Assembly (NCBI GenBank): GCA_016297165.1
Contig: JAEDHF010000111.1
Span: 1 to 5,908 of the forward strand
Reading direction: 5' to 3'
Length of the DNA stretch: 5,908 nucleotides
Source: Oscillospiraceae bacterium
GTDB lineage: Bacteria; Bacillota; Clostridia; Oscillospirales; Ruminococcaceae
Part shown: one piece after another, positions 4,942 to 5,908 of the stretch
Layout of the letters: every line of letters begins with the position of its first letter
How positions within the stretch are numbered: the first letter of the stretch is position 1
Notes under the pieces: model-generated
Seen by the model: only the letters and a program-made list of their open reading frames with translations
What the model was told of the DNA's origin: nothing
The model's database searches: none
Translations under genes and position numbers: made by a program

Positions 4942-5908
4942 GCTTTTCATATCCCTCCTGTGAAAAAAAGAACCTTTCCGATATCTCCTTTTCGGTTGAA
5001 AAGGGGGAGTTTATCGCCCTTTGCGGAGCTACGGGAAGCGGAAAATCCACCCTTCTTCGTATGCTTAAGCGTGAGCTAACTCCAAAAGGAGAGAAAAGCG
5101 GAGAAATACTGTTCTGCGGTACACCCTTAGAGAAACTCAGCGACAGGGACTCCTCCTCAAAAATAGGCTTTGTAATGCAAAATCCCGAGCATCAGCTTGT
5201 AACCGATAAGGTATGGCATGAGCTTGCCTTCGGTCTTGAAAACCTCGGTACCGACAGCTCCGTTATTCATAGCAGAATAGCGGAGATTTCCGCCTATTTC
5301 GGTATAGAAAAATGGTTCGATAAGAAGGTTTTCGAGCTTTCGGGGGGACAGAAGCAGCTCCTTAATTTAGCCTCGGTTATGGCTATGAATCCCGAGGTCC
5401 TTATCCTCGACGAGCCTACGGCACAGCTTGACCCCATAGCCTCGGCGGATTTTATCGCTACGGTAAAAAAGCTTAACCGTGAGCTCGGAATAACCGTAAT
5501 TATGGTTGAGCACAGGCTGGAGGAGGTTATCCCCGTTTCCGACAGGCTTATGATTCTTGAAAAGGGAAGAATACTCTTTTTCGATAAGCCGAAGTCGGTT
5601 ATCGGAAAAATCGGCGGTATGGAAAAGCTGATAAACCTTATGCCCTCGGCGGTACGGCTTTATCATAGCGTTAAGGGCGAGGGTGAATGTCCCGTTGATG
5701 TACGTGAGGGCAGGAGCTTTCTCGTAAAAAGCTTTGATAACGGAATCGACTGCCCCGATATAAGTAAATACACCCACTCCGATGAATCGGCGCTTTCCTT
5801 TAAGGAGGTCTGTTTCAGATACGAAAAAAACGACCCCGATGTATTAAGAAGCCTTTCCTTTGATGTATATGAGGGAGAAATATTTTCTGTTTTAGGCGGA
5901 AACGGCTC
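4914..5908 (+). CDS. ecfA: ECF transporter ATPase, tandem ABC domains (3' end outside window)
   Basis: The frame stays open for 331 codons to the window edge. The first ABC domain is complete: Walker A GATGSGKS (38-45), Q-loop Q89 in MQNPEHQL followed by the EcfA-type stretch VWHELAFGLEN (100-110), signature LSGGQ (142-146), Walker B LILDEP (163-168) with catalytic E167, D-loop LD (172-173) and switch H200 in VEHR. After a linker of about 85 residues, a second ABC domain begins at about 287 (LSFKEVCFRYE) and is cut inside its own Walker A (LGGNG). The gene therefore encodes both EcfA-type ATPases as one chain, as in YkoD-like proteins. AGGAGG (4901-4906), 7 nt before the ATG, is the best ribosome site in the operon. 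It powers import through EcfT; the substrate is inferred to be a corrinoid from the riboswitch. A full-length product of roughly 500-570 residues would be expected. Confidence 0.93.
   Translation, partial: MEMFKVRNLSFSYPSCEKKNLSDISFSVEKGEFIALCGATGSGKSTLLRMLKRELTPKGEKSGEILFCGTPLEKLSDRDSSSKIGFVMQNPEHQLVTDKVWHELAFGLENLGTDSSVIHSRIAEISAYFGIEKWFDKKVFELSGGQKQLLNLASVMAMNPEVLILDEPTAQLDPIASADFIATVKKLNRELGITVIMVEHRLEEVIPVSDRLMILEKGRILFFDKPKSVIGKIGGMEKLINLMPSAVRLYHSVKGEGECPVDVREGRSFLVKSFDNGIDCPDISKYTHSDESALSFKEVCFRYEKNDPDVLRSLSFDVYEGEIFSVLGGNG

Noticed and set aside
5367..5777. Possible 136-residue - strand protein
   Set aside because: It is antisense to Walker B and the following part of a clear ABC ATPase.

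Overview
The window looks like chromosomal DNA of a low-to-moderate GC Gram-positive gut Clostridium relative, probably Oscillospiraceae/Ruminococcaceae. The reasons are strong AGGAGG-type ribosome sites, sigma-A promoters with TGn-TATAAT/TATACT boxes, a LytTR regulator, a sortase-type C-terminus and an energy-coupling factor (ECF) transporter. The genus is inferred from style; no marker gene is present. All real genes lie on the + strand.

Layout. Positions 1-58 end an upstream unit with a strong hairpin. Positions 100-959 form a monocistronic unit: an upstream 21-bp-period direct repeat, a near-consensus promoter (153-181) and a LytTR response regulator starting at 240. A second promoter (978-1006) leads directly into a class I cobalamin riboswitch (1025-1190), whose expression platform ends in a Rho-independent terminator (1291-1329). 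A separate long palindrome (1328-1382) follows, just ahead of the first ribosome site of the operon.

The operon then runs without gaps: a 66-residue single-module homing-endonuclease-associated-repeat protein (1405-1605); a secreted protein with a DUF4430/transcobalamin-like beta domain and a wall-sorting tail (1607-2458); a membrane protein with an external prenyltransferase-type alpha/alpha-barrel, a two-helix membrane hairpin and an external DUF4430 domain (2466-4082); EcfT (4069-4941); and a tandem ABC ATPase (4914 to beyond the window end). The last three overlap.

How it may work. An alpha/alpha-barrel plus a DUF4430 beta domain is the architecture of animal intrinsic factor and transcobalamin, which clamp cobalamin between the two domains. 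Here the same pair is under cobalamin-riboswitch control and sits beside an ECF transporter core. The simplest reading is a Gram-positive corrinoid capture system: a wall-attached beta-domain protein and a membrane-anchored transcobalamin-like protein pass a corrinoid to an ECF transporter. No S component (substrate-binding subunit) is visible; it should lie just downstream or elsewhere in the genome. The corrinoid role is inferred from riboswitch, fold and context, not shown by the sequence alone.
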